From contig NC_081411.1 of NCBI RefSeq assembly GCF_030272615.1, positions 181,930,977 to 181,994,976 on the forward strand: a DNA stretch of 64,000 nucleotides, read 5' to 3'. A model generated the notes under the pieces. That model saw nothing but the letters and a program-made list of their open reading frames with translations, did not search any database and was not told the origin of the DNA. Shown here piece by piece: positions 34,086 to 46,987 of this stretch. Position numbers and translations under genes: made by a program. This DNA is from Cryptomeria japonica (Eukaryota > Streptophyta > Pinopsida > Cupressales > Cupressaceae). Numbering within the stretch: position 1 is the first letter of the stretch; each line of letters opens with the position of its first letter.

Positions 34086-37000
34086 AGTGCATTCAAGGAT
34101 TGAATTAAATCTATATTTATATTTTAAAATTTATTTATTTTCTATAAATATTACTTAATAAAAAAAATTCATGTGACAATGATATGAAACAAAATTCAAA
34201 AGAATATATAAATGATAGAAAAATAAGTCTATTTGAGATATTGTCTTTATTACAAGATGGTATTTAGACACATTGACACTTTCTTAAAAGGAAATAAATC
34301 AATAAATATTTTAAAGACATAAGCACTACCCTCAACATTCTTGGTAATTGTTTAGCAAAAACTAAAATTAATAATACATAGGGACTCCTTTGATTAAAAT
34401 TTCTGAATAAGAATTTTGGTGATTCATTGAAGGACTAAATATATTGCAATAAAATAGTAGGCCTTCGATTTAAATAGTAATATTACCTATTAATGTATTA
34501 AATTTAAAGTTATACCCTAAAGTTTATATATTTCTTATAAATATTACCTAACAAATAAAAAGTTTACATGTATCAATGATATGAAATGATGTTAAGAGGA
34601 ATAATTAAAAGCTAGAAGAATAAGTCAACTTGAGACATGACCTTGATTACATAATGGTTTTAGGAGACATTGACACTTTCCTAAAAGGGATTTAATCAAT
34701 AAATATTTTTAATTGATAAAAAGAATATTAAAATTTCATATATCCAATAATGGACATTCATTTTTATCATGTATATCAACAATTAACTCAACATTCACAT
34801 AGTCTATATTCAAATGGGAGATCCTAAGATTAACCATGAGTAAAAACAAAAAGTAAGATGTTCCACATATTTGTAGTTTAGGAAAGATTCAAGGAGAAAA
34901 CATGAATAAAAATAAAAGCTCAAATAATTAAATACATAAGCACTACTTTCAATGTTAATGTTCTCAAAGTAAAAGATCTAGGGCACATAAATTAAGTGTT
35001 CCAAAACATAAGCACTATTTTCAAAATGCTTGGTGATTGTTTATTGAAAACTAAAATAAATAAAAAAACATATGCACTACTTTGATTATAATTTTTTAAT
35101 AAAGAATAAAGCGATGCACTCAAGGCCTAAGCATATTGCAATAAAATAGGAAGTGTTCAATTTAAATACAAATGTCATCTATTGACATTAAATCTAAAAT
35201 TACACCCTAAAACTTATTTATTTCCTATAAATATTGTCTAACAAACAAAAAATTTAAATGTGACAACAATATGAAATGACATTCAAATGAATACATAAAA
35301 GACAAAAGAATAAGTCTACTTGAGACATAGTCTTTATTACAAGATGGTTTTAGGAGACATTGACAATTTCCTAAAAGGAAATACAATAAGCATTTTCAAG
35401 TCAGAAAAGCATTTTATAATATCATATTCGATAACAGACATTCTTTTTACCATTTATATCAATAAAGAAGTCAATGTTGACACATTCTTTATTTGAATGG
35501 AATATTCTAGGAACAAACATATTGCAATAAAATAGCAAGTGTTCAATTCAGATATAAATATCATCTATTGACATTAAATGTAATATTAGACCCTAAATCT
35601 TATTTATTTCCTATAAATATTATCTAACAAATAAAAATTTACATGTGGCAATGATGCATGGGGCAAAAAGATGACCCTGATCCTCCTCCCTCGGCTGCCA
35701 CTGCTTTGGCTGCCTGACAAAGTTTTTGATGAATAGCCTGTTGTCATTTTTTTTTGTTTCCGACTCTTGGCTGAGTGACTCTCACGGGGTGATCTTGTAT
35801 CCCCCGGCATTTTTTTGTGAATATGTACTTTAATATTTCTTATTAATAGAGAAGGCGTGTTCATCAAAAAAAAAAAAAAGATAGAAGAATAAGTCTACTT
35901 GAGACATAGTCTTGATTGCAAGATGGTTTAAGTAGACATTGACACTTTCTTGAAAGGAAATAAATCACTAAATATTTTAAGGTCATAAAATGCATTTAAA
36001 AATATAATATCCTATAATCGACATTCTTTTATGATGTATACTAGCAAAGAAGTCAACGTTGACATAGTCTATATTCTAATATAAGATTCTAGGAACAAAC
36101 ATGAATAAAAACAAAATGTAAGATTTTCCTTCTAGTTGTAGTTTAGGAAAGACTCTAGGAGAAAACATGAATAAAATAGAAAACTAAATTAAAAAAATAA
36201 GCACTACTTTCAATGTTAAGGTCCTTAAAGTAAAATATCTAGGGTGCATAAATTAATTGGTCAAAAACATAGGGACTATTTTTGAAATTCTTGGTAAATG
36301 TTTACCAAAAACTGAAAAAAAAAAACAAAAACATCAACACTACTTTGATTATAATTTTTGAATGAAGAATCAAGTGATACAAGGAGTAAACATATTGCAA
36401 TAAAATAGAAAGTGCTCAATTTAAATATAAATTTCACCCATTGACATTACACCCTAAATCTTCTTTAATTCCTATAAAACATTAAAAATTTACATGTGAC
36501 AATGATATGAAATGACATTCATGGGAATAAATAAAAAACAAAAGACTAATTCTATTTCAGAGATATTCTTGATTGCAAGATGGTTTTAGTGGGCATCGAC
36601 ACTTTCCTATAAGGAAATAAATCAATAAATATTTTTCAAGTCATAAGAAACATTTTATAATATCATACCCAATAATGGATATTGTTTTTAGCATATATAT
36701 CAACAAAGAAGTCAATGTAGTCTATATTGGAATGGAAGATCCTAGGAACAAACATGAATAAAAGAAAAATGTAAGATGTTCCTTGTGTTCATAGATTAAG
36801 AAAGATTCTAGAAGAAAACATGAATAAAAACAAAAAAATGAAAAATAAGTAAAAATATAAGCACTACTTTCAAAGTTAAGATTTTCAAAGTAAAAGATCT
36901 ATGGCACATAAATTAATTGTTCCAAAACATAAGAACCATTTTTTAAATGCTTGGTATTTTTTTAGCAATAACTAAAATAAATAAATAAAATAAGCACTAC

Positions 37001-37540
37001 TTTAATTACAATTTTTAAATACAAAATCGAGTGATGCATTTAAAGACTAAACATATTGCACTAAAATAACAATGTTCAATTTAAATAAAAATATCATCCA
37101 TTGACATTAAATTTAAATTTACACCCTAAGACTTATTTATTTCCTACAAAAATTATCTAACACATAATAAATTTACATGTGAGTAATATGAAATGGCATT
37201 CGGAAAAATAAATATAAAGAAAAAGAATAAGTCTATTCTAGATTACAAGAGGGTTTTAAGATACATTGACACTTTCTCAAAAATAATTTCAAGTCATAAG
37301 AAATATTTTATAATATCATATCTTATAATGACTATTCTTTTTACCATATAAATCGGCATCGAAGTCAATGCTGACCAGTCTATATTTGAACTTGATCCTT
37401 ACAAAATGTGAATAAAAGCAAAATATTAAATAGTCATGCTATTGATACTTCAACAAAGATCCTAGAAACAAACATGAATAAAAACAAAACGTAAGATATT
37501 CCTCAAATTGGTAGCTCATGAAAATTTCCTAAGTCAACAC
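34086..37540. repeat. Divergent tandem array (~600-690-bp units), right part
   Basis: Continuation of the array at 17690-20165, in the same orientation. The anchor around gagacat...ttgattacaagatgg lies at about 34236, 34634, 35323, 35900, 36560 and 37240. The first two anchors are only ~400 bp apart, so a unit near the junction is incomplete. One unit is interrupted by a LINE 3' end at 35659-35879. The array decays into unrelated AT-rich DNA near 37540. Confidence 0.85.
35659..35879 (+). mobile_element. LINE 3' end with poly-A tail
   Basis: A GC-richer segment that interrupts the array and ends in a run of 14 A (about 35866-35879). It includes ggctgcctgacaaag, gggtgatcttgtatccccc and ttcttattaatagagaaggcgtgttcatc before the poly-A. 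This layout is typical of the 3' UTR of plant L1-type LINEs. It is strongly 5'-truncated (about 220 bp). Array sequence resumes immediately after the A-run. No clear target duplication was found. Confidence 0.65.
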
Positions 37541-39535
37541 GTTAAGAAGCTTCCACCATGTACCGAATAAGAAGGAATATCTTTCAAAGACAAGAACCCA
37601 TTGACGTGGTATAAGTCTAAATATATTTTCAAATAAGTGTGGAGAGAACTATATATCCAACATTCACATGTTTATTTTGTTTTAATACATTTAAGGAAGC
37701 TGATTTAACAATATTGTTGTAGTAGAAATATTCAAGGTGTTCAAAATTAAATAGTTAAATTATGAAAAAATTGCAGTTCATTGAGGATTATAGGAGTTTG
37801 GTGTGCTTGTATAATATAATAGTACAGTCATTAAATATTATATAATTAATTTTGTTTTTAATAATCATGTAATTAGTTCATTTGCAAACTAGAAATAATA
37901 ACATTAATTTTTAACTCCAAACTAACTTCTTTATAAAAGAGAAATTGCTTTGAGTTATATTTGTAATCTATTGAAATTTCAATTTTCAGATCATCATCTT
38001 TCCATAATTACTTGTTTTGTTAAAAAATAGATTACAAGAATATTTTAAATGGTTTTTTTTTATTATTATTAAAAGTAAAAATATCTAAATAATGAAGTCT
38101 ACATCAAATAATTTTAATTATTTATTGAAAAGGTAAAATAGGGACATCTTTTTTGCTCAAGAAATCTAATTGTAAAGTATAATTGTCATTTTCAACTAAT
38201 GTGCAAAAAATAAATTTTTAATTGAAAACATGATATAAATGTATCTCTTTTGTTTAACAAGGTTAACATTATGAAATATTATCATTTTTAGGGACTAAAG
38301 TAGTTTATAATAAACCATTTGATAAGAATAACACTATCAAAATGGTCTTGGAAATGTACTACATGGAAGTTCATAAGGTTCATAGGACACAAATTGGTGA
38401 GCTATACGATAAATCTAGAATAAAGAAAATGTCAATGTGAGACCTAATGATAAAGAGAATAAAATTAATATAATGAAAAAAATTCTAGTAATTATGACCT
38501 TAAATTTTGGGAAGAGGACTATCTCTTTTATGATTTTTTTCAATCTCGAGGATGAGGGAATATAGTTATGTTATCATAAACAAAAATTGCAAATTGCATC
38601 AATAAGAACAATATGACAAGAAACAAGATATTTGAAAGTTGTATATATTTTTTTTATCTCATACAATTAAATAAATACTATATTTTTTATTTATTAAATA
38701 GTATATATTATAAACTATTTAATTATATATTTAATTTTTTATAATAAATTTTTTATATGCATGATATATTTAATTTAATAAAAATATAATTAAATAATTT
38801 AATATTGACAAAAAAAAAAAAGTTCAAATAATAAAATATATGTTGCAAAGGAACAAATCATGCATACTTACAAGGCTTAGATTAAATTAATGTCATGTTA
38901 AAATGACTAATAATAATAAAACTATTATTCAAAAGGATGCATGCAATGCATAAAGTGGTGTAATCATTAAAAAATAATCTTATCTAGTTGATGACCTAGG
39001 ACGTTAAAATGTATCAACTCCATCTATTTTTGCATGTCTAAAAATAACACATAACACTCTTTACTTTGCAAGGTGAATTTTTTTTTGAAACATCGCAGCA
39101 ACATGTCAAAATGGCCTAGATGGATTAGAAATGGTCATTCACAATGCGAAATATGTTTTTGACTTTGAAACATGAAATAAACCTAAATTGTCACGTTTCT
39201 AGTAACAAAGAAATATAGACAAAATATGATTCTATTATGTTAAGGAATAATGTGTATATATTTTACTATCTAGAATATTATATAGTCTAGAATATTCTAG
39301 CTTCTTATGTCATCCTAGTTAGTCATATCTTTCAACAAGGAATAAATGTAAGAAATCCCTTAGAAAAAGCTATGAAATCGTGGTGAATAATAAATCATTT
39401 TGGGAAGAAATATTATTCTATGGTGAATCCTCCTTTATTACTGAATATACTATTAATTGTTATTGACATTTTTTTAAGTCACTATAAACTTGTAGAGAAT
39501 GTCGATAAATTATACATTTTTATCAAACAAATAGA
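37541..39535. other. AT-rich gene-free DNA
   Basis: Extremely AT-rich with long A/T runs around 38650-38820. No exon, LTR or tandem structure recognised. Confidence 0.45.
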
Positions 39536-39540
39536 ATATT

Positions 39541-39904
39541 TGTTGGAATAATTAGGACATTTATCTAATTATTTTTAATTAGATGCTTTAATTACTTTTT
39601 CACTTAATCTAAACTTAGGTTCTTTTTATTATTTAGAGTTTTATTTTCTAGCTTTAGCTCTAGATGTAGTTGAGCTTAATTTAACTTGTACTTTGCATTA
39701 CTTTAGTTCTCCTAATTTTAGTATTAGGGTTTGCACCTAGGGTTTCATTCATCCTATATAAGAATTCATTCATTCATTCATTGTAATTCTATCTCCATTA
39801 CTATATTTTCAGTCATTTGTTGTGCATATATAGAATTCTCTAGTTGTTATAGAGCATATTATCTTTGCTTGATCTCTTTTGTAGGATAGGTGTCTTGCTT
39901 GCAG
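39541..39904 (+). mobile_element. Solo LTR (~364 bp)
   Basis: Starts TGTTGGAATAATTAGGAC and ends ...gtgtcttgcttgca(g). It is flanked on both sides by atatt (39536-39540 and 39905-39909), a 5-bp target duplication. An internal cctatataagaattc promoter-like motif (39753-39767) is followed by a transcript-like region, as in a U3-R layout. No internal element sequence adjoins it, so it most likely formed by recombination between two LTRs. The orientation follows the TATA motif; the superfamily is not decided. Confidence 0.65.
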
Positions 39905-39909
39905 ATATT

Positions 39910-41159
39910 TAAAAATGATTAAATAATTTCATTAACAAATTAAAGTTGTATTCAAACAAATAGAATAAGTTTAGGGGTGAATTATATAGATATTGAAAAG
40001 TAGAAATTTAATTAATAAGCAAATGTGAGATAGTAAGTTTTTGAAAACTCATAATGTGGTAAAAAAATATTAAATGATAAATAATAATAACTAAGTTAGT
40101 TGGACAGGTTATAAGTTTAAATATATTTACATATATATCATTGGATGACTACAAATAAAAAACATAAGTTCTATTTTGGGCCAAAGTTTAGACAACTAAA
40201 TTTATACATAAACCCTCTAAAACAAAGAAAAGTATCAATAAGTATATGGGAAGTGAAGTGTGAACATAAAATGTTTGGTTTAGAAAATAGATAGTATTTA
40301 ATATTGTTTTACATATGCAATATGCATCATTGGATGATCGAACACCACTACATATGTTTCATTCTAAGCCAAGTCTCAGACACAACCAAATTCCTATATA
40401 ATTCTTCAAATAGAGTCAAGCATCAACAACTTAATTGTGTTGTGAAAAATTGAATGTTTAAGGGACATGTATTGATGTTGCCACTCACTTAGTTAATGGT
40501 CTTAATTTAATCTATCAATGGGGAGATCATTAGAAAAATAATAATGTCCTATTTTTATCAAAGGCAAGATAAATTCTTTAAATATGATAAGAGGTACAAC
40601 TGGTCATTTAATGATCATACTCTAGTTCCACTATATCTAAAATAAAATACTCGTAGTATATTTCATATCTTTCTAATGCTTTGAAGGTATTAGTTGTAGC
40701 CAAGTGTTGTCAATAGTTAAATCTAGATTTCAATCCAAATAAAATTTGTATTGCCCCTCCCATGTGCTAATAATGTGTCCAAAAAGGAGGAATTATACCT
40801 CATTTTGGTAAATACCATTAAATTCTAGCTTTGGTAATATTTCTCTATATTTAGTTACTTCTTTTGGTTCTCTAAGGGTGATAATCTTTCAACTGGAGGA
40901 GATCATAATGGTTAAACCAATTTTTTGTACTAGTTTAAAAAAGGGAGGCCCCAATTGATAGAGTAATTGATGCAAAACTATTAGGATCCATCTTCAAAAT
41001 GGAGTGCATTGAATTAGAGGAGGCACTATGTTCCATATTAGACTACGAGAAACTCTTGGACCACCCATGACAATATTCTGGTACTATAATAAATTGCACC
41101 CCATGTGATTCCATGCTACATAAGAACCTTGTCTTTAAATTAATTAGAGAACTCCTTTA
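39910..41159. other. Gene-free DNA
   Basis: No supported feature. The sequence becomes less AT-rich towards 40900. Confidence 0.35.
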
Positions 41160-42766
41160 TCTCTTTGTCTTTTTATCCACTTAGCTTACCTTATTGGCCT
41201 TGGATTTGGCCTTTTTCCAAACTTTCTGGATTGTCTGACTTGTGGACACTAACTTGTGCTAGGTTGACACCAGTACACCATGCTAACATCTCATGAATTT
41301 TTAGACTAAAGTTTGTCATTTGAGCATTACACCTACAATTGGAAGAGTTTGTAATGCCTCTTATCGAACCCACCAATGTCAATTACATTCCTAGCATGCA
41401 TATCTTCTATTTTGAGCTTCATTTTTGGTATGGATAATCTCTCTAGGAACTCTATTCGATCTATCAGAAGCTTTGAGACTCTTTAGAAACTCTCTATATC
41501 TCTATATACATAGTTTCTAACACTCTTGGCTCTCTTGCATGCATTTTTCTCTCTCACATTCTGACATTAATGATTGAGATTCATTATTATTGTTCTTTGA
41601 GATGGATTTGGTGCTTCATCTTCTTCACTTGACAAGATCTTAGATTTGGGAGTGAAAGGGGAGTTCTTCTTTCCTCTTCTTTATTGTCCCCATTAGCATA
41701 TTTATATCATATTTTACACTCCATTCCATTATCAATTTATTAGTCAATCTATGTGGCTTTCTAGGGAGGTGGAAACACCAAAATGAGGGTCTAACTATTC
41801 TTGAAGTGGCTCCTCTTGTATCTTTCCCACCTTCCCTAAATGATGTTCAACAATATTGGGAGGCAGATGATTTTCTTGATTAGCTTTGTTCATGCCATGG
41901 ATCCTCTCTTGTGTGTTTATTTATTTGTAATGTGCTTGTCCCGTGATGTGCTGCTTGATGTGTTTTTGTGTTATGTTTAGGTTCTCTTTAGATGACCCTT
42001 GTTACTCCATTGGTGGAAGGTAATAAAGAGGTTGAATCTATTGTGACATTCTTATGTTTTTATCTCTTTTCTTCTATATGTTGTCCTTTGTGTTTTCTAC
42101 TTGGGGAAATTGTAAAGCATTGAGATCTCTTTTGGTCTCTTCCATGTTGACTCAAAAAGACACATTCTTTTCTTCCATTGTGTTTGTAGTTCCACTACCT
42201 TTGGGGGATGAGGTCAAATCAATATGATTTTTGATATACATTATTTATCATAAGAGTATACTGACTCGAGAGTTAGTTGATCCCTTACCTGTTTTGTGAC
42301 CATTATCCTTTGATTTGTCCTTTCTTGGGAGCATCTCATTGTGGTAACGTGATTGTATTTTGGAAAAATGATACCTTAAAACAATTGCTCCCGATAAAGC
42401 ATTTGAAATCACTTTAACATGGGGGCATACACTCTGCTCAATGTTACACTTTATGCACACACCATGACATGTTTTTGATACTCAAGTTACTTTGCAAACT
42501 GAGTCTTTTGCTTTGTAATTTAGCATCTTTTTTCTTTTCATGACTCATAGTAAGCAAATCTTACTAGGATAGTGCAATCATGTTCTCTCTCCTTATCCTT
42601 TCTTATGTTATCCTTTTATCCTAATATTAGAGTAGTAAGATCCTAAATTCCTTGGGAGATTAGTGTGTCTTGTCTCTTTGATATATTGGTGTATGTTTTT
42701 CAATGCAACTTTGTACTTAAATGTGATTATTTTTAGTCGTATACTCCCACTAAAGTGGGGGCTAAA
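41160..42766 (+). mobile_element. Probable 3' internal region of an LTR retrotransposon
   Basis: A C/T-rich stretch with little coding capacity that ends in a polypurine-like taaagtgggggctaaa at 42751-42766, immediately before a TG. Long non-coding 3' regions of this style are common in conifer LTR retrotransposons. No pol motif is readable, so both the left limit and the family (perhaps Ty3/Gypsy) are inferences. Confidence 0.3.
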
Positions 42767-43917
42767 TGTAGCATCCTAAATTGTACTCGCATACAATTTT
42801 GTCCTCACCTAGACCTCAGTTTTGCATTCTAGCTTCCAATGCCTAGTTTCAATGCCAATTCTACTCACACCTTATTCCAATCTGCATTTTCATCATCTAT
42901 CTAGTACCCCCATTTTGGAGTCTTGATTTGTAGGACAAAGGAATGCCACACCCTTGACCTCTTAGTTAGATCCATTCTTTTTGTTAATCAACCCCTTATT
43001 ATTCTCATTGTGATTTGCTATAATTCCCCTGAAAAATTCTTGCTTCTTTTGAGGTTCCTAATCTAATAATAGTTGTTCTTAAATTTATTGTTTCTGAAGT
43101 TACCAATTTTCTTGGTATAACCTTTTTGAGAATATACCACCTACTTTAAAATTTGTCCTCTTGTTAAGGGGTTATGGATATCTACATGTGCTCTTATTTG
43201 TTGCATCAAGCCTAAAATGAACTTGTTGATTTAAAAATGTTCAAACAATTGATAAAATGACACATAATTAAGAAATTGAGTGAATTTTTATGAATATTGA
43301 GTCATACTCATGTTGCCCTTAGTAAGGTTCTGAAATTCTATCATCCTTTTATCAAAAAATAGCTATAATGACCACCTTTACTTCAAGAGAGATAGGAAGA
43401 GTTCTCATGTAGTTTCTCCTGGTAATATTTTTTTTATAGCTTTCTCATTGTCACATCAAGTAGTTGCTTGACTGCTAAGCTAATATGCACCCTAAATAGT
43501 TTTTGTCTCAACAAACAAGTTTTTGAGCTCAAAATACTTGTCCATTTCAATGACCCAAGCTTTTGCCCCATTTTTTATTTTTTCCCCATAAAAGTAGGCA
43601 TCACATTTCTCTTAAGATCTTCTCATAATTCAATTTCAAACCTAGCCTAGTTTTTTCTCTTTCCTAATCACCATTTTTTTTGTTCTCTTATTGATTTCAA
43701 CCTTCTTAGTTTTGCCAACCTACTTCTTTAATTTGTCTAGTTTGTTCCTAGTTTTAATCAAGACATTCATAATTTAACTAACTTATTAGAATGTTTGTTA
43801 CTTGGTTGACTATGGTCATTATTCCTAGTTTCCACCATGATCTTTTACTAAAGAATCCTACAAACAAAAGTATCTCATCTTAGCATAGTAGACTTAAGGC
43901 CTTGTTGTTTAACGTAA
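42767..43917 (+). mobile_element. Probable LTR start after a polypurine tract, right limit unclear
   Basis: Begins TGTAGCATCCTAAATTGTAC directly after the purine tract, which is the expected position of a 3' LTR. The right end cannot be fixed. The segment may include more than one element, since an inverted primer-site-like sequence lies at 43918-43929. Confidence 0.3.
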
Positions 43918-44412
43918 GATCCGATACCAAATGTAAAGACATAGGTATATATAATAAAGTACACTCCATTAAATAACTCATATGTACTAATAATAAATAT
44001 ATTTATAAAAATATATTTATACTTTAACATATTTTTCGATAGTGATACATAGTTCTTCCATATTCAAATGGCAAACTAAATGAAAACATATATAATATTT
44101 GTGACTAAAATAAAGTGAAAATGCATCGATACAAATATAAAATATTAGATTTACGATCTGACAGTAACTTAGAAACGCAGAGCAGCACAATCAGACATCT
44201 GTCACTAAGCCTCTACATCAAGACCGTCTAACAATGAGAAAAGTGGGGTGTTCATTTTTAGACTGATGGAAGGTCAAAACTTTTCAGACTCATCACATCT
44301 GTAAAGACTCGAACACATGGATTTTGGTATATATGCATGTATATAAAGTTCTGCAAAACCCAATAAAAATGTCCCAATACAAACAACGGTTCAACTGATT
44401 ACAATATTGGAC
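43918..44412 (-). mobile_element. Possible minus-strand LTR next to a primer-site-like sequence
   Basis: On the minus strand the sequence reads ...ctttaca, tt, then tggtatcggatc (plus 43918-43929). That resembles an LTR end followed by a variant of the methionine-initiator tRNA primer site. The LTR would extend to higher coordinates; its other end is uncertain (a tgtcc at about 44412 is one candidate). No internal domain supports it. Confidence 0.25.
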
Positions 44413-44414
44413 AA

Positions 44415-44574
44415 GGTCTCCAATGTCATGATGTCATCACTGTAAGCCCAAAACTTTTGGGACATCTTGACTTTGGAACATCCCTAATCATGGAGGTCTC
44501 CAATGTCATGATGTCATCACTGTAAGCCCAAAACTTTTGGGACATCTTGACTTTGGAACATCCCTAATCATGGA
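44415..44574. repeat. Perfect 80-bp tandem duplication
   Basis: Two adjacent identical 80-bp copies (44415-44494 and 44495-44574) starting ggtctccaatgtcatgatg and ending ccctaatcatgga. I see no mismatch between them. Each holds a dyad cccaaaacttttggg. The lack of divergence means a very recent duplication. Confidence 0.9.
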
Positions 44575-44636
44575 GTCGATCATATAAGAAAGATATTTAG
44601 GATATCTGCAGAAAATAGAAGAAATTTTTGAAACTG

Positions 44637-46393
44637 TAGAAAATATTAGTTCAACTTAGTTCTATGGTATTAAAATCAATAATTGCATTTCTAAATCTTT
44701 TATTACTCATCGTTTGTCACAACCAAATTTTAATTTTTTAATGATATTGTTTTAGATCATGCAAAAATAGGATATGACAATGAGGCTCAGACAAAATACA
44801 TGATTGTGTAGTATGAAAAATAAAACTTCATAATCTTGATATGGTTAGCATAGTGAATGGTATTTCTTTTGATTGGCCTATGTAAACTAGTTTTTAGATT
44901 TAGAATTTCAATCATTAACACTCCATCCCCTTTTCACACATGCTTGCCAACCCGAATGTCCACCCATCTCACATTAGTTAAATTATCTTATTTCCCCTAA
45001 TATTGAAATGATATATTAGATATTTCATTTAGAATAGAAATAAAATACTGATTTAGAGTTGAATCCCGTAGACAAAATATTTATTACACCTTGGCTTGTA
45101 TTTAAATCATATATTATTGTGGGTAATCAAAATTAAGGAGCATTTAAAGAATAATATCATTTAAGAAAACACAACAAGAAAATTAGTAATATATGAGCAT
45201 TATTTTTTTTCTCTTTCATTATAAATATTATACACGAATCTCTCAATCAAATTTTTGTATATTTTCTTCACATCTCTAGCAAAAACCTACATAAAATTGC
45301 CACACCGAAATTCATGGATAAAACCATAATCAATTGAATTTGAATGTGCATTCTAAACATGATATTATTTCTATGTGTGCATCTTTGTACAAATATATAT
45401 CATTATCAACCATTTCACAAATTGAATTAGTTAGAACCTTTTGAGTTTAGATCCAATTGGAAAGCAATAGTAGTTTCTATTGGTCCTCACCATTAAAATC
45501 CATTGCAAAAATAAGAAATAGAAGTTTAAAATCCTTGTCCCTCAATTAAATTTAGCAAAAGCATAAATGTACTACCCACTTGTCTAACTCATTGAACCAC
45601 CCCAATTGTGATATGCTTCTACAAGAAGCAATGAATTACTTCTTTTTTGTTATATCTTATCTCATAAATCTTTAACTGAAGTCTCTCCACTAATTCTTCA
45701 TATGCAACTATCAAATTGTCACAACTAATTACTTTAATGTCCACTAAATTATCACAAAACTTTTTGAATAAGATTAGTCACAATATAAAAAAAAAAAATA
45801 ACCCAATCAAAAAAATGAAGAAAAACTTTATAATTACTTAATTTTTTTTAAAAATACAATAAAAATAGTATTAATGTACAAGCGTAATATTGAAATAACA
45901 ACAAATAAAATACCTACTTATAAAGGAAAAATTTATATAAAATCAATTGTCTCCTAAGTTGGATGAAACTATGATTATTTTCCATTATGATGGGGGTGTG
46001 AGGAGACTGATGTGAAAGTGACTTGACTTACCAAAATTTGCTTCTTATTTTAGATGCAGCTTATCAACAATTGTACTTAAAGCTTCGCAGATTCTCCAAT
46101 CTTCACCTTTCCTCACGTTCCACGCACACAACCTCGTCAACATTCCTTGATCGCTAAGAATAGGAAATTGCCAATAAAGCCGTTCATAACTTTGGTGAGT
46201 AATTATCGTGGTAATTATCCATTCTCCTTGTCGCAAGTTAAAGTTCCATGTAGAATCTTTAAAGGATTCGTTTATGGTGTGAGGTGGAGGAGAGCTACTG
46301 ACTACAACCACACAACATATGATGATGATTACTCTCGGTGAACGCCAAATGTCTGAACATGGAAGATAAGCCTCAGAAAGCAAACCAGTTTTT
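44637..46393. repeat. Direct segmental duplication, copy D1
   Basis: About 1.75 kb that aligns from end to end with 46988-48737 (offset ~2350 falling to ~2344 because of small indels), with roughly 96 percent identity by eye. The right part contains the 3' portion of the TNL C-terminal exon. The breakpoint at about 46393 falls inside that exon. Confidence 0.9.
46045..46393 (-). pseudogene. Truncated extra copy of the TNL C-terminal exon
   Basis: Minus-strand homologue of exon 5 of TNL copy 2. It reads LSEAYLPCSDIWRSPRVIII, CCVVVVSSSPPPHTINESFK, then KLRQ-like GEWIITTIITHQSYERLYW and ends CEALSTIVDKLHLK with TAA at 46045-46047. Its 5' part (acceptor and first ~22 codons) is missing, because the duplication breakpoint cuts it at about 46393. 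It has no internal stop, whereas the exon attached to TNL copy 2 has a TGA in its Cys codon. Without acceptor or upstream exons it is unlikely to be expressed as part of a receptor. Confidence 0.75.
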
Positions 46394-46987
46394 GTAGAAT
46401 TTTAAACCTGACCTATCCTCTCTTAACCAACTGATTAGCAAACAATAACAGTAAAAAGAATAAATTGCAAAAAGAAATCACAATTCAGAATAAAAGACAA
46501 AGTGCCTTGTTTTTTGGAATTGCACACACCAATTTCTTTATTGAAGCTTAATTAAAAATTACATAGAGGCTGTATATATAAAAAATTTGCAGCCTAAAAG
46601 AATTAATAATAACTGCAGTTCTAAATATATTCTTAGCTTTGCATGGAAAGCTACTAAGGCTCTCAAACTAAAAAAAACAAACTACTCCCTAAATTAAGAA
46701 TACAAAAAGTGCATAAGGCAGCAGTAGATAAGAAATTTCAATCGGAAACAGGGTTTCAACCAAATGAGCATTAAAGGAGTCAAAACAGTATAGTGAAGAT
46801 CTCTTAATATCCCAAATTTTTCTCTATTAAATCTAATTTAGATTTATATAGAACTGACATAACTCTAATTCAGTACAAGCAATAAACATCTTAGATATCG
46901 AATTTGATTGCATACCTGAAAAATGTCTATTTGTGTGTTTCTCTTTTTGTGGTGATGTCAGCCTCTCTCGTACACTCATAGATACGA
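46394..46987. other. Spacer between the two duplicated blocks
   Basis: AT-rich sequence absent from the duplication. No gene seen. Its presence shows that the 1.75-kb blocks are not directly adjacent. Confidence 0.5.

Noticed and set aside
37541-39535. Possible matrix-attachment or origin-like AT tract
   Set aside because: The AT richness is general across the gene-free parts of the window. Nothing specific separates this stretch.
46147-46341. Plus-strand 64-codon frame present in both D1 and D2
   Set aside because: Antisense of the TNL C-terminal exon, where the minus strand has a spliced, in-phase reading.
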